Shown: piece by piece, positions 55,496 through 64,000 of the stretch
Layout of the letters: the number at the start of each line of letters is the position of its first letter
Position numbering within the stretch: position 1 is the stretch's first letter
NCBI RefSeq assembly: GCF_028023555.1
Contig: NZ_JAQIOY010000006.1
Span: 1 to 64,000, forward strand
DNA length: 64,000 nt
Source of the DNA: Thalassococcus_A lentus
GTDB taxonomy: Bacteria > Pseudomonadota > Alphaproteobacteria > Rhodobacterales > Rhodobacteraceae
Direction of reading: 5' to 3'
Notes under the pieces: model-generated
Seen by the model: only the letters and a program-made list of their open reading frames with translations
Database searches by the model: none
What the model was told of the DNA's origin: nothing
Made by a program: the position numbers and the translations under genes

Positions 55496-55950
55496 TTGCA
55501 CTGGACGAGACCGACCGCGCGCTGATCCGGGCGCTGGCCAAGGATGCCACGGCCAGCGCAGGTGCTCTTGGACGGGCGCTTGGCCTGTCTCAGCCTGCCT
55601 GCTGGCGGCGGATCAAACGGTTACGTGAAGCAGGGGTGTTTCGCGGCGCTCGGTTGGATGTGGATGCTCAGGCGCTTGGCTTTGGTGTTACCGTCTTTTT
55701 GGGTGTCAAGCTCGCGACCAAGGGCCGTGTAAGCCTGGAGGACTTCGAGCGGGCAGTCACGGCCATTCCGGAAGTGCAGACCGTGGAGCATGTTCTGGGG
55801 CTTTATGACTATCGCTTGCGTGTTGTTGCGCGTGACATTCCTGATTTTGAGCGCGTCTTGCGCCGCCGGGTTATGACGTTGCCCGGGGTCGGGAATGTGG
55901 AGGCCAATGTCCTGCTGTCCGAAGAGCGTCGGCCCGGACCTCTGGGCTAG
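55492..55950 (+). CDS. Lrp/AsnC family regulator (second of pair)
   Basis: A 152-residue Lrp/AsnC protein with ALDETDRALIRALAKDA, an HTH containing LGLSQPACWRRIKRLREAGV, and a RAM domain (EVQTVEHVLGLYDYRLRVVARD). It starts at GTG overlapping the stop of the first regulator. Only one of the two HTH segments contains the common Cys-Trp pair (QPACWRR). Both may act as partners. Confidence 0.9.
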   Translation: MIALDETDRALIRALAKDATASAGALGRALGLSQPACWRRIKRLREAGVFRGARLDVDAQALGFGVTVFLGVKLATKGRVSLEDFERAVTAIPEVQTVEHVLGLYDYRLRVVARDIPDFERVLRRRVMTLPGVGNVEANVLLSEERRPGPLG

Positions 55951-55987
55951 CAAAGAAACGACGCGCTTCAGGATGCCTGAAGCGCGT
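55950..55987 (-). terminator. Hairpin overlapping the end of the Hint-domain gene
   Basis: ACGCGCTTCAGG - ATG - CCTGAAGCGCGT forms a perfect 12-base stem that includes the stop codon of the minus-strand Hint gene. On that strand CGTTTCTTT follows, a weak U-run. It is probably the terminator for the Hint gene and may also stop the convergent regulator pair. Confidence 0.7.
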
Positions 55988-57068
55988 AAGCTTCATATGC
56001 CTTTAGGCTAAGCCGTGCCAGCTGTGCCGGGTCATCAGTGGACTGGAACTCTGGAAACAACGCAATGATTTCGTCCTGCTCGGTGTCGTCGAGGCTGCAC
56101 ATGGTCTGATCGCCTAAGAGCAGCGATTCAGCCGGGCAGCATTCTGCAAAGACGATCTCGTGATCATCAAACAAAAAATGCAGGTATTCGATTTCGGGGC
56201 AGGGATCGGGTCGGATGGTGCTGTCGTTGACCAGATGTTTGGCGGCCACCAGCACTTCGGATTGTCCGAACATCAATTCAGCCTGTGCGCCACGCAGCAG
56301 CATTCGGTGGTTTTGCGACACCCATAGATCACGGACATTGCCCAAGGCACCGGCCTTGATCCTAATGGGCGCGCGTTTCCCGAGACCCGATGTCTTTTTT
56401 GATCCGATCCAGCGAATTTTCTGTGGCCCATTGTCGAGTGTATTGACTGCGTCGCCAACCTGAAGGGTTTCGATAAAGCGCGGACCATCGGGTGTCTCGA
56501 TCAAGGTGCCTTTTGCAAAACAAATCGGGATCCAGTCGTTGAGTTCTGCCGAGAAAAAACCGTCGCTTTCCTCGTTTGGATCGATGGTTCCATCGGAGTT
56601 GTAGTCGATATCCTCGAAGGTATCGAATTCGATGGGATTAACGCCTGCTTCGACAAGGTCAACCAGATCGACGCCGGCCACCATGACCAATTCTTCCAGA
56701 ACGGGTGCGCCGGGATCCGCAGAAACCAGATCGTCGGCATCGAAGTTGAGGTACCGATCTCCCATGCCACTGCGACCATTGGGAATATCTACTCCATCGC
56801 CAGAGCCTGTGTAGTCATAGGTATAGAGCGGCGTGTTGTTATAGTAGTCAGCGGCATTGTCGTAGACGATGATCTGCGTGACGACCGAGTCGTTGGTCAA
56901 AACCCCATTGGCATCCACGTTGTTGACAACGATGGCGACAATGTCGTCATCCTCGAAAACGGCATCGCCGTCGTGGATCATCAACTCACCACCACCGCTG
57001 GCATTGGTATTGACGCGGGGGTCGTTGAGTATGCTGAACCCGTTCAAAAGAAGGGTTTCCGTTGGCAT
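55968..57068 (-). CDS. Hint-domain protein with EF-hand
   Basis: A 366-residue protein without an evident N-terminal signal peptide. The N-terminal 170 residues are Asp/Asn-rich and hold a full EF-hand loop (DYNSDGTIDPNE, about 155-166). A Hint fold follows: PICFAKGTLIETPDG, with the nucleophile-like Cys183, and VSQNHRMLLRG with His254. Hint folds of this type (Hint_2) occur in many roseobacter exported proteins. No intein-like C-terminal splice sequence is seen, so splicing is unlikely; self-cleavage or calcium-linked secretion through a type I system is possible. Confidence 0.82.
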   Translation of the reverse strand: MPTETLLLNGFSILNDPRVNTNASGGGELMIHDGDAVFEDDDIVAIVVNNVDANGVLTNDSVVTQIIVYDNAADYYNNTPLYTYDYTGSGDGVDIPNGRSGMGDRYLNFDADDLVSADPGAPVLEELVMVAGVDLVDLVEAGVNPIEFDTFEDIDYNSDGTIDPNEESDGFFSAELNDWIPICFAKGTLIETPDGPRFIETLQVGDAVNTLDNGPQKIRWIGSKKTSGLGKRAPIRIKAGALGNVRDLWVSQNHRMLLRGAQAELMFGQSEVLVAAKHLVNDSTIRPDPCPEIEYLHFLFDDHEIVFAECCPAESLLLGDQTMCSLDDTEQDEIIALFPEFQSTDDPAQLARLSLKAYEAYALQAS

Positions 57069-57316
57069 GTGCCTATCGGACCTACTGCTGCCTCTGTGAC
57101 GGGTCTGAGCGCCCGTTTTTATTCACACTTTAAAAAATTGTAGCCAGATTTCGAAAATTGAAAAGCTGCAATGCAATAAGGCAATACAATCCGTGGGTGT
57201 GGGTTACAAAACTGTAACGGGAAAACCGATGGCCCAATGGCGATGCGGCAAAAGGTATTTTGCCATTCTCCTGCCGAACCGTTAACGCTGACGCATCAGC
57301 GCGAAAGGAGCATACC

Positions 57317-58444
57317 ATGGCCGCATTGCTTGAAACCATTGATCCCGATGGCATGGAAGAATTTTCGGTCGTCTTTACCGATCGTTCCCTGAACCACATG
57401 TCCGCAGCGTTCCAGCAGGTGATGCGGGACATTTCGGATATGCTCAAGGAAGTCTATGCGGCCGACGCCGTCGCGCTGGTGCCCGGTGGCGGAACCTATG
57501 GAATGGAAGCTGTTGCACGGCAGTTTGGCAGAGGCGCCGATGTTCTGGTGGTGCGCAACGGTTGGTTTTCTTACCGCTGGAGCCAGATTTTCGAGGCAGG
57601 CGGCTTCGCCGGATCAACTACAGTTCTGAAAGCGCGCCGCACCGGCAATGCAGCGCAGGCACCTTTCGCGCCAGCATCTATCGAAGAGGTTGAGGCGCAG
57701 ATCGCTGAAACCAAACCCGATGTTGTCTTTGCCCCGCATGTGGAAACCAGTGCCGGGATCATTCTGCCGGACGACTACATTACGCGCATGGCTGCTGCGG
57801 CCCATCAGGTCGGCGCGATCATGGTGCTGGATTGTATCGCGTCTGGCTGTGCATGGGTCGATATGAAAGCGACAGGTGTCGACGTGTTGATTTCGGCCCC
57901 ACAAAAGGGCTGGTCCGCGACACCCTGTGCTGGCTTGGTCATGCTGTCCGAACGTGCATTGGCGCGTATGGAAGAAACCACGTCGGACAGCTTTGCGGTT
58001 GATCTGAAGAAATGGCACGCGATCATGCAGGCCTATGAAAACGGCGGGCATGCCTATCATGCAACCATGCCAACAGACGGTCTGCGGGCGTTCCGCGATA
58101 CAATGTTGGAAACACGCGAATTCGGTTTTGAAAAACTGAAGGAAGCGCAGTGGGAACTGGGCAATGGCGTGCGCGCCATGTTTGCCGAAAAGGGCATAAC
58201 CTCGGTCGCGGCTGATGGGTTTGGTGCCCCGGGCGTTGTCGTCAGCTACACCTCGGATCCAGAGATCCAGTCCGGGCGGGCCTTTGCCGCGCAGGGGATG
58301 CAGATTGCTGCCGGTGTGCCATTGCAGTGCGATGAGCCACCGGAATTCGCGACTTTCCGCATCGGTTTGTTCGGTTTGGACAAGCTCTATGATGTGGCCG
58401 GTACGCTCGAGCGTTTGCGCCGGGTTGCTGATCAGGTTCTGTGA
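57317..58444 (+). CDS. PLP-dependent class V aminotransferase
   Basis: A 375-residue fold-type I aminotransferase of class V, in the alanine-glyoxylate / serine-pyruvate group. The N-terminus has VVFTDRSLNHMSAAFQQVM, the PLP contact region ALVPGGGTYGMEAVARQ, the cofactor Asp in VLDCIASG, and the Schiff-base lysine in SAPQKGWSATPC. The start at 57317 follows AAAGGAGC. The real amino donor and acceptor cannot be told from sequence. Confidence 0.85.
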   Translation: MAALLETIDPDGMEEFSVVFTDRSLNHMSAAFQQVMRDISDMLKEVYAADAVALVPGGGTYGMEAVARQFGRGADVLVVRNGWFSYRWSQIFEAGGFAGSTTVLKARRTGNAAQAPFAPASIEEVEAQIAETKPDVVFAPHVETSAGIILPDDYITRMAAAAHQVGAIMVLDCIASGCAWVDMKATGVDVLISAPQKGWSATPCAGLVMLSERALARMEETTSDSFAVDLKKWHAIMQAYENGGHAYHATMPTDGLRAFRDTMLETREFGFEKLKEAQWELGNGVRAMFAEKGITSVAADGFGAPGVVVSYTSDPEIQSGRAFAAQGMQIAAGVPLQCDEPPEFATFRIGLFGLDKLYDVAGTLERLRRVADQVL

Positions 58445-58454
58445 GAAACGGCTG

Positions 58455-59648
58455 TCAGCCGCGGGCGCCCAGACCCAGCTGCATCAGCGTCTTGCGCAGG
58501 GGTTTGACGCTGTAAAGGGCGTCCAACCCCTTGGCGCGTAGATCCCGCAGAGTGGGTGTGCTGACCATGGAGATGCGGTTCAGGGCAGTTATTCCGGCGA
58601 CACGTGCGCGGATATCTGTGCGCCGGGCGCGGGCATACTGATCCAGCATGGATTGTGATCCCAGATCCTCGGGACGGGCCGTGGCCAGATCCAGAAGCGT
58701 CGAGATATCCTTGAGCGACATGTTCAAGCCCTGCGCGCCAATGGGCGGCACCACATGCGCGGCTTCTGCCACCAGCGCCAGACGTTGACCTGTCAGGTTT
58801 TCCGCTTCTTGCGAAATGATTGGCCAAAGTGTGCGGCGGGATGCCAGCGACAAAGGCCCGAACAGATGGCAAGACCGTTCTGACATTGCCGCTTCAAAGG
58901 CTTCCGGCTCCAGCGCCATGAGTGCATCGGCCTTTGGTCCTTCTTCCATCCAGACAATGGCAGAGGACGGACGGCCCTCAAAGTCGGGTAGGGGGACCAG
59001 AGTGAAGGGCCCGCCGGTACGGTGAATTTCGGTTGAAACATTGCCATGAGGAATTGGATGGGTCACGGCAAAGGCCATTGCCTTTTGTCCGAACCGCGTG
59101 GTGGCTACGTCGATGCCAGCGGCAGTGCGCATAGGCGAATTGCGCCCATCCGCGGCAATCACCAGTCGGGTTTTCACACGGGTTCCATCACTCAGACCGA
59201 CGCGGGCCTCGGCCTCACGCGTGAACAGGCTGGTGGTGCCGGTGCCCGGTCGAAAGGTGACATTCGGCAAGGTGTCCAGGTGGGCCGACAGCTCGCGCCG
59301 CAGCAGCCAGTTTGGTAGGTTCCAGCCAAACGGCAGTTCCGAGATGTCGGAAGCATTGAAATCATGCGTGACACGGGGTTCAGGCTCGGCGCCGCCGGCA
59401 TCCACGATCCGCATGACCTGCAACGGCATAGCGTGCTCTGCCAGACGAGCCCACAAACCGGTGTCTTCCAGAAACCTTTGAGCGGGCTGCAAGAAGGCAG
59501 TTGACCGAAGATCTGCATTTTGCGCGTCCCGGGACGTCACCGGGGGCGCGGGATCGAGGCAAAGCACGTCAAAGCCCGCATTGGCAAAGGCGGTCGCCGC
59601 AGTCAGCCCGGCAATGCCACCACCGGAAATTACAATGTCATGATCCAT
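58455..59648 (-). CDS. UbiH/UbiF-family FAD-dependent monooxygenase
   Basis: A 397-residue flavoprotein of the UbiH/COQ6 group, hydroxylating ubiquinone precursors. The N-terminal FAD motif is VISGGGIAGLTAATAFANAGF, the ATP-grasp-like DG motif is VIAADGRNSPMRTAAGI, and the C-terminal GD-type motif is ALVAEAAHVVPPIGAQGLNMSL (Glu instead of the common Gly-Asp). It is convergent with the class V aminotransferase gene. Which ring position it hydroxylates is open. Confidence 0.87.
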   Translation of the reverse strand: MDHDIVISGGGIAGLTAATAFANAGFDVLCLDPAPPVTSRDAQNADLRSTAFLQPAQRFLEDTGLWARLAEHAMPLQVMRIVDAGGAEPEPRVTHDFNASDISELPFGWNLPNWLLRRELSAHLDTLPNVTFRPGTGTTSLFTREAEARVGLSDGTRVKTRLVIAADGRNSPMRTAAGIDVATTRFGQKAMAFAVTHPIPHGNVSTEIHRTGGPFTLVPLPDFEGRPSSAIVWMEEGPKADALMALEPEAFEAAMSERSCHLFGPLSLASRRTLWPIISQEAENLTGQRLALVAEAAHVVPPIGAQGLNMSLKDISTLLDLATARPEDLGSQSMLDQYARARRTDIRARVAGITALNRISMVSTPTLRDLRAKGLDALYSVKPLRKTLMQLGLGARG

Positions 59649-59753
59649 TGGTCTGCTTCCCAGCTCGTCGTTTCAAACGGTAACCTAGTGTGCACCTTGA
59701 CGGCGGACCATGCCCGGTTCTGCGGCAAAAGGACATGCTTGGCCCCAGACCAA

Positions 59754-60398
59754 TCAAGTGAGCCGCGAAAGAAAACCGCTCAGGTCATCGGTGTGATGAT
59801 GGATGTGGCCGGCCGGTGCGGGTTCTGGCGCAACATGAACCGTCCGCATGCCCATGGCATGGGGGGCTGCCAGATTGCGCGCTTCGTCTTCGAACATCGC
59901 CGACTGCTGAGGGGCCAGCTGATCGCGGGCAAACACCCGTTCAAAGGCCCGTCTTTCGGGCTTGGGCACGAAATCCGCGTGTTCGACACCGTAAATCGCG
60001 TCAAAAGCGGCTTCGAGCCCGCGGGCCTTGAGCACTTGCGCCGCATAGGGTGCGCTGCCGTTGGTATAGACAATGCGACGTCCGGGCAGATCGCCGATCA
60101 GCGCCGCCAGATGTGGATCAGGCTCTAGCGCGCTGAAGTCGATGTCATGTACTTCGTCCAGAAACGCCTGCGCATCGATGTCATGGTTGTGCATCAACCC
60201 GGCCAGCGTCGTTCCGTATTCGGCCCAATAGTCGCTGCGCAATGTGCAGGCGCGATCCCGTGGCAGTCCGGTGACCCGCATGACGACATCTGTCATGCGC
60301 TGTTCGATTTGATCGAACAGGCGTACCCGGGGATGATAGAGCGTGTTGTCCAGGTCAAAGACCCATGTCCGCACATGAGAAAAAGCGTCGCGTGGCAT
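59754..60398 (-). CDS. HAD-family pyrimidine 5'-nucleotidase-like hydrolase
   Basis: A 214-residue HAD hydrolase. Motif I WVFDLDNTLYHP, motif II IVYTNGSAPYA, motif III KPERRAFERV, and motif IV MFEDEARNLAAPHAMGM are all present. The YHP after motif I and this length match the Sdt1-type pyrimidine 5'-nucleotidase group. It is divergent from the GntR gene by about 100 bases. Confidence 0.87.
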   Translation of the reverse strand: MPRDAFSHVRTWVFDLDNTLYHPRVRLFDQIEQRMTDVVMRVTGLPRDRACTLRSDYWAEYGTTLAGLMHNHDIDAQAFLDEVHDIDFSALEPDPHLAALIGDLPGRRIVYTNGSAPYAAQVLKARGLEAAFDAIYGVEHADFVPKPERRAFERVFARDQLAPQQSAMFEDEARNLAAPHAMGMRTVHVAPEPAPAGHIHHHTDDLSGFLSRLT

Positions 60399-60501
60399 AG
60401 CGAAGACTTAGGCCACAGGCGCAAAGAAGACAATTGGGCGCGCTTGCTATGACAGGGTAGGCGAGGCTAGTGTTGCGCAACGCAGCAAGGAAGAGCGCAC
60501 A

Positions 60502-61152
60502 ATGAACCAGTCAAGAGCGTCCCAGAAAGACGCCTATACACTGATCCTGGAGGCAATCGACACGGGCCTCTATAGACCCGGGGACCGACTGGTCGAAAGC
60601 GAGCTGGCAGACCGGTTCGGTGTCTCGCGCACACCGATCCGAGAAGCGCTGCAACGCCTTGAAACGCAATCGCTTTTGGCACGTGATGGGCGGTCTTTGA
60701 TCGTCGCTTCGCTGGACCACAACCAGATGGCGGAACTCTATGCCGTCCGGACGGAACTGGAAGGTTTGGCCGCGCGTCTTGCGGCGCGTCATGCGACCGA
60801 AGAAGAGGTTCAGGTGTTGCGGGACATGGTCGAGGAAGACCGCGCGCTTCTGGATGATCCATCGGCGCTGTCACGGGCAAACCGCCGGTTTCACAAGATG
60901 ATTCATCTCGCCTCTCACAATCGCTATCTCGTGCAGCAGCTGGATTTGGTTCACCGGTCCATGGCGCTGATGGCGACCACCTCGCTGGCCGCCGAAGGGC
61001 GCGGAGAGATTGCGCTGTCAGAGCATCAGGCCATCGTCGACGCGATCGCACGCCGAGACGAAGACGCCGCCTTTCAAGCGTTGAGAGACCACATTTCGGT
61101 TGCTTTCGTCACCCGTCTGAAGCTGGATTCCGCCCGGCAGTTGGAACTCTAG
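60502..61152 (+). CDS. GntR-family (FCD) transcriptional regulator
   Basis: A 216-residue regulator with N-terminal winged HTH (GLYRPGDRLVESELADRFGVS RTPIREALQRLE in two parts) and FCD domain (MAELYAVRTELEGLAARLAARH, then RRFHKMIHLASHNRYL and LSEHQAIVDAIARRD). Asp/His residues in the FCD domain may bind metal. No pathway genes are adjacent, so the ligand is unknown. It has a good RBS (AGGAAGAG). Confidence 0.9.
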   Translation: MNQSRASQKDAYTLILEAIDTGLYRPGDRLVESELADRFGVSRTPIREALQRLETQSLLARDGRSLIVASLDHNQMAELYAVRTELEGLAARLAARHATEEEVQVLRDMVEEDRALLDDPSALSRANRRFHKMIHLASHNRYLVQQLDLVHRSMALMATTSLAAEGRGEIALSEHQAIVDAIARRDEDAAFQALRDHISVAFVTRLKLDSARQLEL

Positions 61153-61165
61153 GTCTAGAGCGTTT

Positions 61166-63064
61166 TCACCACGGTCGGCCGCTGTTCGGATGTATGTCGG
61201 GACTGTCGGGCTGGGACGTTCCGTGTGTTGTCTTGTCCCAATAGAAAGCGCGATTGGTGAGCATCTCGAACAGTCCCTTGTAGATTGCGAAGGTGCCAAG
61301 AGGGAAATAGGCGAACAGGGTTGGCACCCATGGGATCAGCCGTTCGTGCGGGCTTCGGGAAACAGCGGCTATACCGATCAGGATTGCGACAGCCTCGGCC
61401 CCTAAAAACAACGCGGTCAGAACTGCGATTGACGTAGGGCCAAGGTAGGCGTCCAGCGGGTGCGGCAGGCCGAACAGGACCAACCAAAAAGACCACAAGA
61501 GCGGTGCCAAAGTGAACTGAACGATCGTTGTGACAAACAGCACCTGCATGCCCAGGAATTTCTTGGGGCCCAGATCACGCCAGAGCGCCAAGGGACGACG
61601 GCTATGCACCCACCATGTGATCGCATACCCCTTGAGCCAGCGGGATCGTTGCTTGATCCAGGGCCAGAACCGATTGTTCGCCTCTTCCCGTGTGACGGAT
61701 GCGATCAGCTCCGTGCGGTATCCGCGCCGGGCCAGGAGTATCCCGAGATCCGCATCTTCGGTGACGTTGTGGGCATCCCAGCCGTGCAGATCGACCAGCG
61801 CTTGGCGACGAAAGAAAAGCGTCGTTCCGCCCAACGGGACCGCAAGCCCAAGCCGGGACAGGCCCGGCAGCACAACACGAAACCAACTGGCGTATTCGAT
61901 GGCAAAACAACGCGATAGCCAATTGGCCATTGGGTTATAGAAGTCCAGAATACCCTGAAGACAGGCCACGTCGGGCGGCGCGCGGCTGAAATGATCCACC
62001 ACCCGGCCAATCTGATCGGGTGCAGGCGCATCTTCGGCGTCATACACTCCGATGATGTCCCCTTTGGTGAAATGAAGCGCATAATTCAGCGCACGGGGTT
62101 TGGTCATGATCGGACCGTCCGGCACTTCGATGACGCGGAACCATGGCGGCAATGCCGTTTTAGCGATCACTTCCTTGGTTTGAGCATCGCCAGCCTCGAG
62201 CACCAAGACCACGTCCAGCAGACTGCGGGGGTAATCCAGCCGAGACAGTCTTTGCACGAGGGTGGACGCGATTTCCGATTCCCGAAACAGCGGAACCAAA
62301 ACGGAAACGGTGGGCGGATGCTCTGGCAGCGCAGGTGGGCCGGAAAGTGGCGCTTGTTTGCGGGATGCCAAAAAGGCCACGACCTTGAGGCCCTGCGCAG
62401 CAACCAAAGAAATCAGGGCCAGCCCCAATGCCGCTGCGAATAAAACAGCGGGGTATAGCCAGAGCAGGGCAAACACCAAAAGCAGCGCACCAACACCCAA
62501 AGATTTGGTTCGCGTTGTGGACTGATTGATATCGCGGCAGCTGTCGCTTGGCGGCCGCCATGTTTCGGCCGCTCGCGCAAGGGCCGCTCCGTGGCTTTGT
62601 GAGATCGCGGCGTGAATATCCTCTTCGAGAGTCACGGCCATCATCACTGGCCCGAGTGTGTCGGGCGCTTGCTCCATGACATCATCAAAATCATCCGGGC
62701 GCGCAGTGGCCAAAACCAGCGTGTCGCCGATGCGCATCCACGGCAGAACCGCATGTTTGAGACAAAAGCTGGCAGGCAAAAGGGCTTGAACGGCAGGATC
62801 GGGTGGTCTCTCTTTGCACAGCACGGGCATTGCGCCGTGGCGTTCGGCCTGCGCAGCCAAGATATCGTGCCGTTGGGCGATCCCTTCGGCTGCGATGACA
62901 TTGGCTACGGGCTGTTTGATACGCGCGGATTCGGCCAAGGCGCCCAGCATCACTCGCGGCGCAACGGTGCCGTGATCCAAAAGGATCTGGCTAACAGGTT
63001 TTCCCCGACCGGCGCCCTGTTGCGCCAACCGGTTTTCTGCGAGCCTCAGACGTTGCTTGCTCAT
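61166..63064 (-). CDS. Membrane glycosyltransferase (GT2) with MshEN-like N-terminal domain
   Basis: A 632-residue protein. Residues 20-155 resemble the GspE/MshE N-terminal domain (GKPVSQILLDHGTVAP, then VANVIAAEGIAQRHDILAAQ), which in other proteins can bind c-di-GMP. Two helices lie at about 188-232. The GT2 domain carries DAED (342-345), TEDADLG (435-441) and QRSRWLKGY (472-480), the processive-synthase set. More helices form the C-terminal membrane part. It could make an extracellular beta-glucan-like polymer under second-messenger control. No other polymer genes flank it. Confidence 0.83.
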   Translation of the reverse strand: MSKQRLRLAENRLAQQGAGRGKPVSQILLDHGTVAPRVMLGALAESARIKQPVANVIAAEGIAQRHDILAAQAERHGAMPVLCKERPPDPAVQALLPASFCLKHAVLPWMRIGDTLVLATARPDDFDDVMEQAPDTLGPVMMAVTLEEDIHAAISQSHGAALARAAETWRPPSDSCRDINQSTTRTKSLGVGALLLVFALLWLYPAVLFAAALGLALISLVAAQGLKVVAFLASRKQAPLSGPPALPEHPPTVSVLVPLFRESEIASTLVQRLSRLDYPRSLLDVVLVLEAGDAQTKEVIAKTALPPWFRVIEVPDGPIMTKPRALNYALHFTKGDIIGVYDAEDAPAPDQIGRVVDHFSRAPPDVACLQGILDFYNPMANWLSRCFAIEYASWFRVVLPGLSRLGLAVPLGGTTLFFRRQALVDLHGWDAHNVTEDADLGILLARRGYRTELIASVTREEANNRFWPWIKQRSRWLKGYAITWWVHSRRPLALWRDLGPKKFLGMQVLFVTTIVQFTLAPLLWSFWLVLFGLPHPLDAYLGPTSIAVLTALFLGAEAVAILIGIAAVSRSPHERLIPWVPTLFAYFPLGTFAIYKGLFEMLTNRAFYWDKTTHGTSQPDSPDIHPNSGRPW

Positions 63065-63153
63065 GATCCATTTCCATCCCAGTACCGGAAGGAAAGTGAA
63101 GCAAGTCTGTTAAGGCTTGGTTAATTCTGAGTTTTTGGTTAACGCAGCGGGCT

Positions 63154-64000
63154 TTAGGCTGCGGCCATCGATGCGGCGAAGCGTTCGAACAGGTAAAAGC
63201 TGTCCTGCGGGCCGGGGCTGGCTTCGGGGTGGTGCTGCACCGAAAACACGGGCCGATCCGCCATGCGAATTCCGCAGTTCGATCCGTCAAACAGGCTGAC
63301 GTGGGTTTCCAGAACGCCGTCCGGCAGGGTCTGGGCGTCTACTGCGAAACCATGGTTCATCGATGTGATCTCGACCTTGCCGGTTTCGACCTCTTTGACC
63401 GGATGGTTCGCACCATGGTGGCCGTGGTTCATCTTGATGGTGCGCGCTCCCAGAGCCAGCGCCAGCATCTGATGTCCCAGACAGATCCCGAAAACCGGGA
63501 TGTCAGTATTGTCCAGAAGTGAGCGGATCATTGGCACGGCATATTCGCCGGTTGCTGCCGGATCGCCGGGGCCGTTGGACAGGAAAACACCGTCGGGCTG
63601 ATGGGCCATGACCTCATCGTAGCTGGCTGAGGCTGGCAGAACCGTCACATCACATCCGGCGGAGGCGAGGCAGCGCAGGATGTTGCGTTTGGCGCCGTAG
63701 TCGACTGCGACCACTTTGTGCTTTGGATTGGTCTGAGGCTTGTAGCCCTCGGGCCATGCCCACCGCATCTCATCCCAGCGGTAGCTCTGCGAGCAGGTTA
63801 CACCCTTGGCCAGATCCAGCCCTTCAAGGCCGGAGAACGCACGCGCCTTGGCGACCAAGGCTTCGACGTCGAACACCCCGTCAGGATTGTGCGCCATCGC
63901 AACATGCGGCGCGCCCTGTTGGCGAATGGCCCGGGTCAGACGCCGTGTGTCGATACCGCCAACAGCAATACGGCCGCGGGCCGCGAGCCAGTCAGACAAC
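63154..64000 (-). CDS. carA: Carbamoyl-phosphate synthase small subunit (N-terminus outside window)
   Basis: Glutaminase subunit of carbamoyl-phosphate synthase, feeding arginine and pyrimidine synthesis. The visible part has RGRIAVGGIDTRRLTRAIR, VVAVDYGAKRNILRCL, the class I amidotransferase motifs VFLSNGPGDPAATGEY and FGICLGHQMLALALGA with the catalytic Cys, and HHPEASPGPQDS with the catalytic His and Glu. About 281 residues are inside; the start, roughly 100 residues more, lies right of the window. Confidence 0.95.
   Translation of the reverse strand, partial: LSDWLAARGRIAVGGIDTRRLTRAIRQQGAPHVAMAHNPDGVFDVEALVAKARAFSGLEGLDLAKGVTCSQSYRWDEMRWAWPEGYKPQTNPKHKVVAVDYGAKRNILRCLASAGCDVTVLPASASYDEVMAHQPDGVFLSNGPGDPAATGEYAVPMIRSLLDNTDIPVFGICLGHQMLALALGARTIKMNHGHHGANHPVKEVETGKVEITSMNHGFAVDAQTLPDGVLETHVSLFDGSNCGIRMADRPVFSVQHHPEASPGPQDSFYLFERFAASMAAA

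Overview
The window looks like a chromosomal stretch of an alphaproteobacterium of the Rhodobacteraceae (roseobacter group). The protein content supports this: a PccR-type ScfR regulator beside pccB, a folB/folP/glmM run, a split glyQ/glyS pair with a small membrane protein between the subunits, Hint-domain and excalibur-domain exported proteins, and a GC-rich intergenic repeat typical of this family. Gene density is high. I see no rRNA or tRNA gene, CRISPR array, insertion sequence or prophage. This is mostly core chromosome, and the interest lies in unusual domain architectures and in small genes inside conserved operons.

Region 1 (1-9.3 kb): the window opens inside ftsY, in an in-frame GAGCCA hexamer repeat that encodes Glu-Pro 21 times. 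An EamA permease, yciB, a flavin reductase, a GNAT acetyltransferase, an EcsC protein and a uvrD/pcrA helicase follow. Then comes an AsnC/Lrp regulator divergent from hppD (tyrosine catabolism). Region 2 (9.3-19.2 kb): a 965-residue protein with a PilM/GspL-like N-terminus, one membrane segment and a PilP/GspC-like C-terminus; a SIMPL protein; metY with a broken small gene behind it; a DUF1444 protein; a glycosyltransferase-like protein; a UPF0173 hydrolase; and a ceramidase-like membrane protein. Region 3 (19.2-22.4 kb): gatC-gatA, an excalibur lipoprotein and a peptidoglycan amidase.

Region 4 (22.4-35.6 kb) is a propionyl-CoA assimilation locus. It holds pccR, a Bcr/CflA exporter, pccB, pccA and methylmalonyl-CoA mutase, which together turn propionyl-CoA into succinyl-CoA. 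Five small unknown or lipoprotein genes sit between pccB and pccA, and a lipoprotein, a DUF4174 protein and a sulfotransferase-like gene sit between pccA and the mutase. TTTGCA-type repeats in front of pccB and pccR are the likely PccR operators.

Region 5 (35.6-50.4 kb): an exported tail-collar protein, a VOC protein, another acetyltransferase, a TerB/J-domain protein, an EEP nuclease-like protein, glmM-folP-folB (cell-wall precursor and folate synthesis; FolB carries an extra C-terminal domain), a SleB-type hydrolase, a divergent PPDK-like enzyme and the glyQ/DUF6446/glyS operon. Region 6 (50.4-64 kb): an exported SPOR/peptidoglycan-binding protein with a trypsin fold that has lost catalytic residues, a DMT permease, a candidate 24-residue membrane peptide, ilvC divergent from two overlapping Lrp/AsnC regulators, a Hint/EF-hand protein, a class V aminotransferase, a UbiH-like monooxygenase, a HAD nucleotidase, a GntR regulator, a membrane glycosyltransferase with a MshEN-like N-terminus, and the 3' part of carA running off the end.

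All functional calls come from reading motifs and family resemblance by eye. No database search was run.
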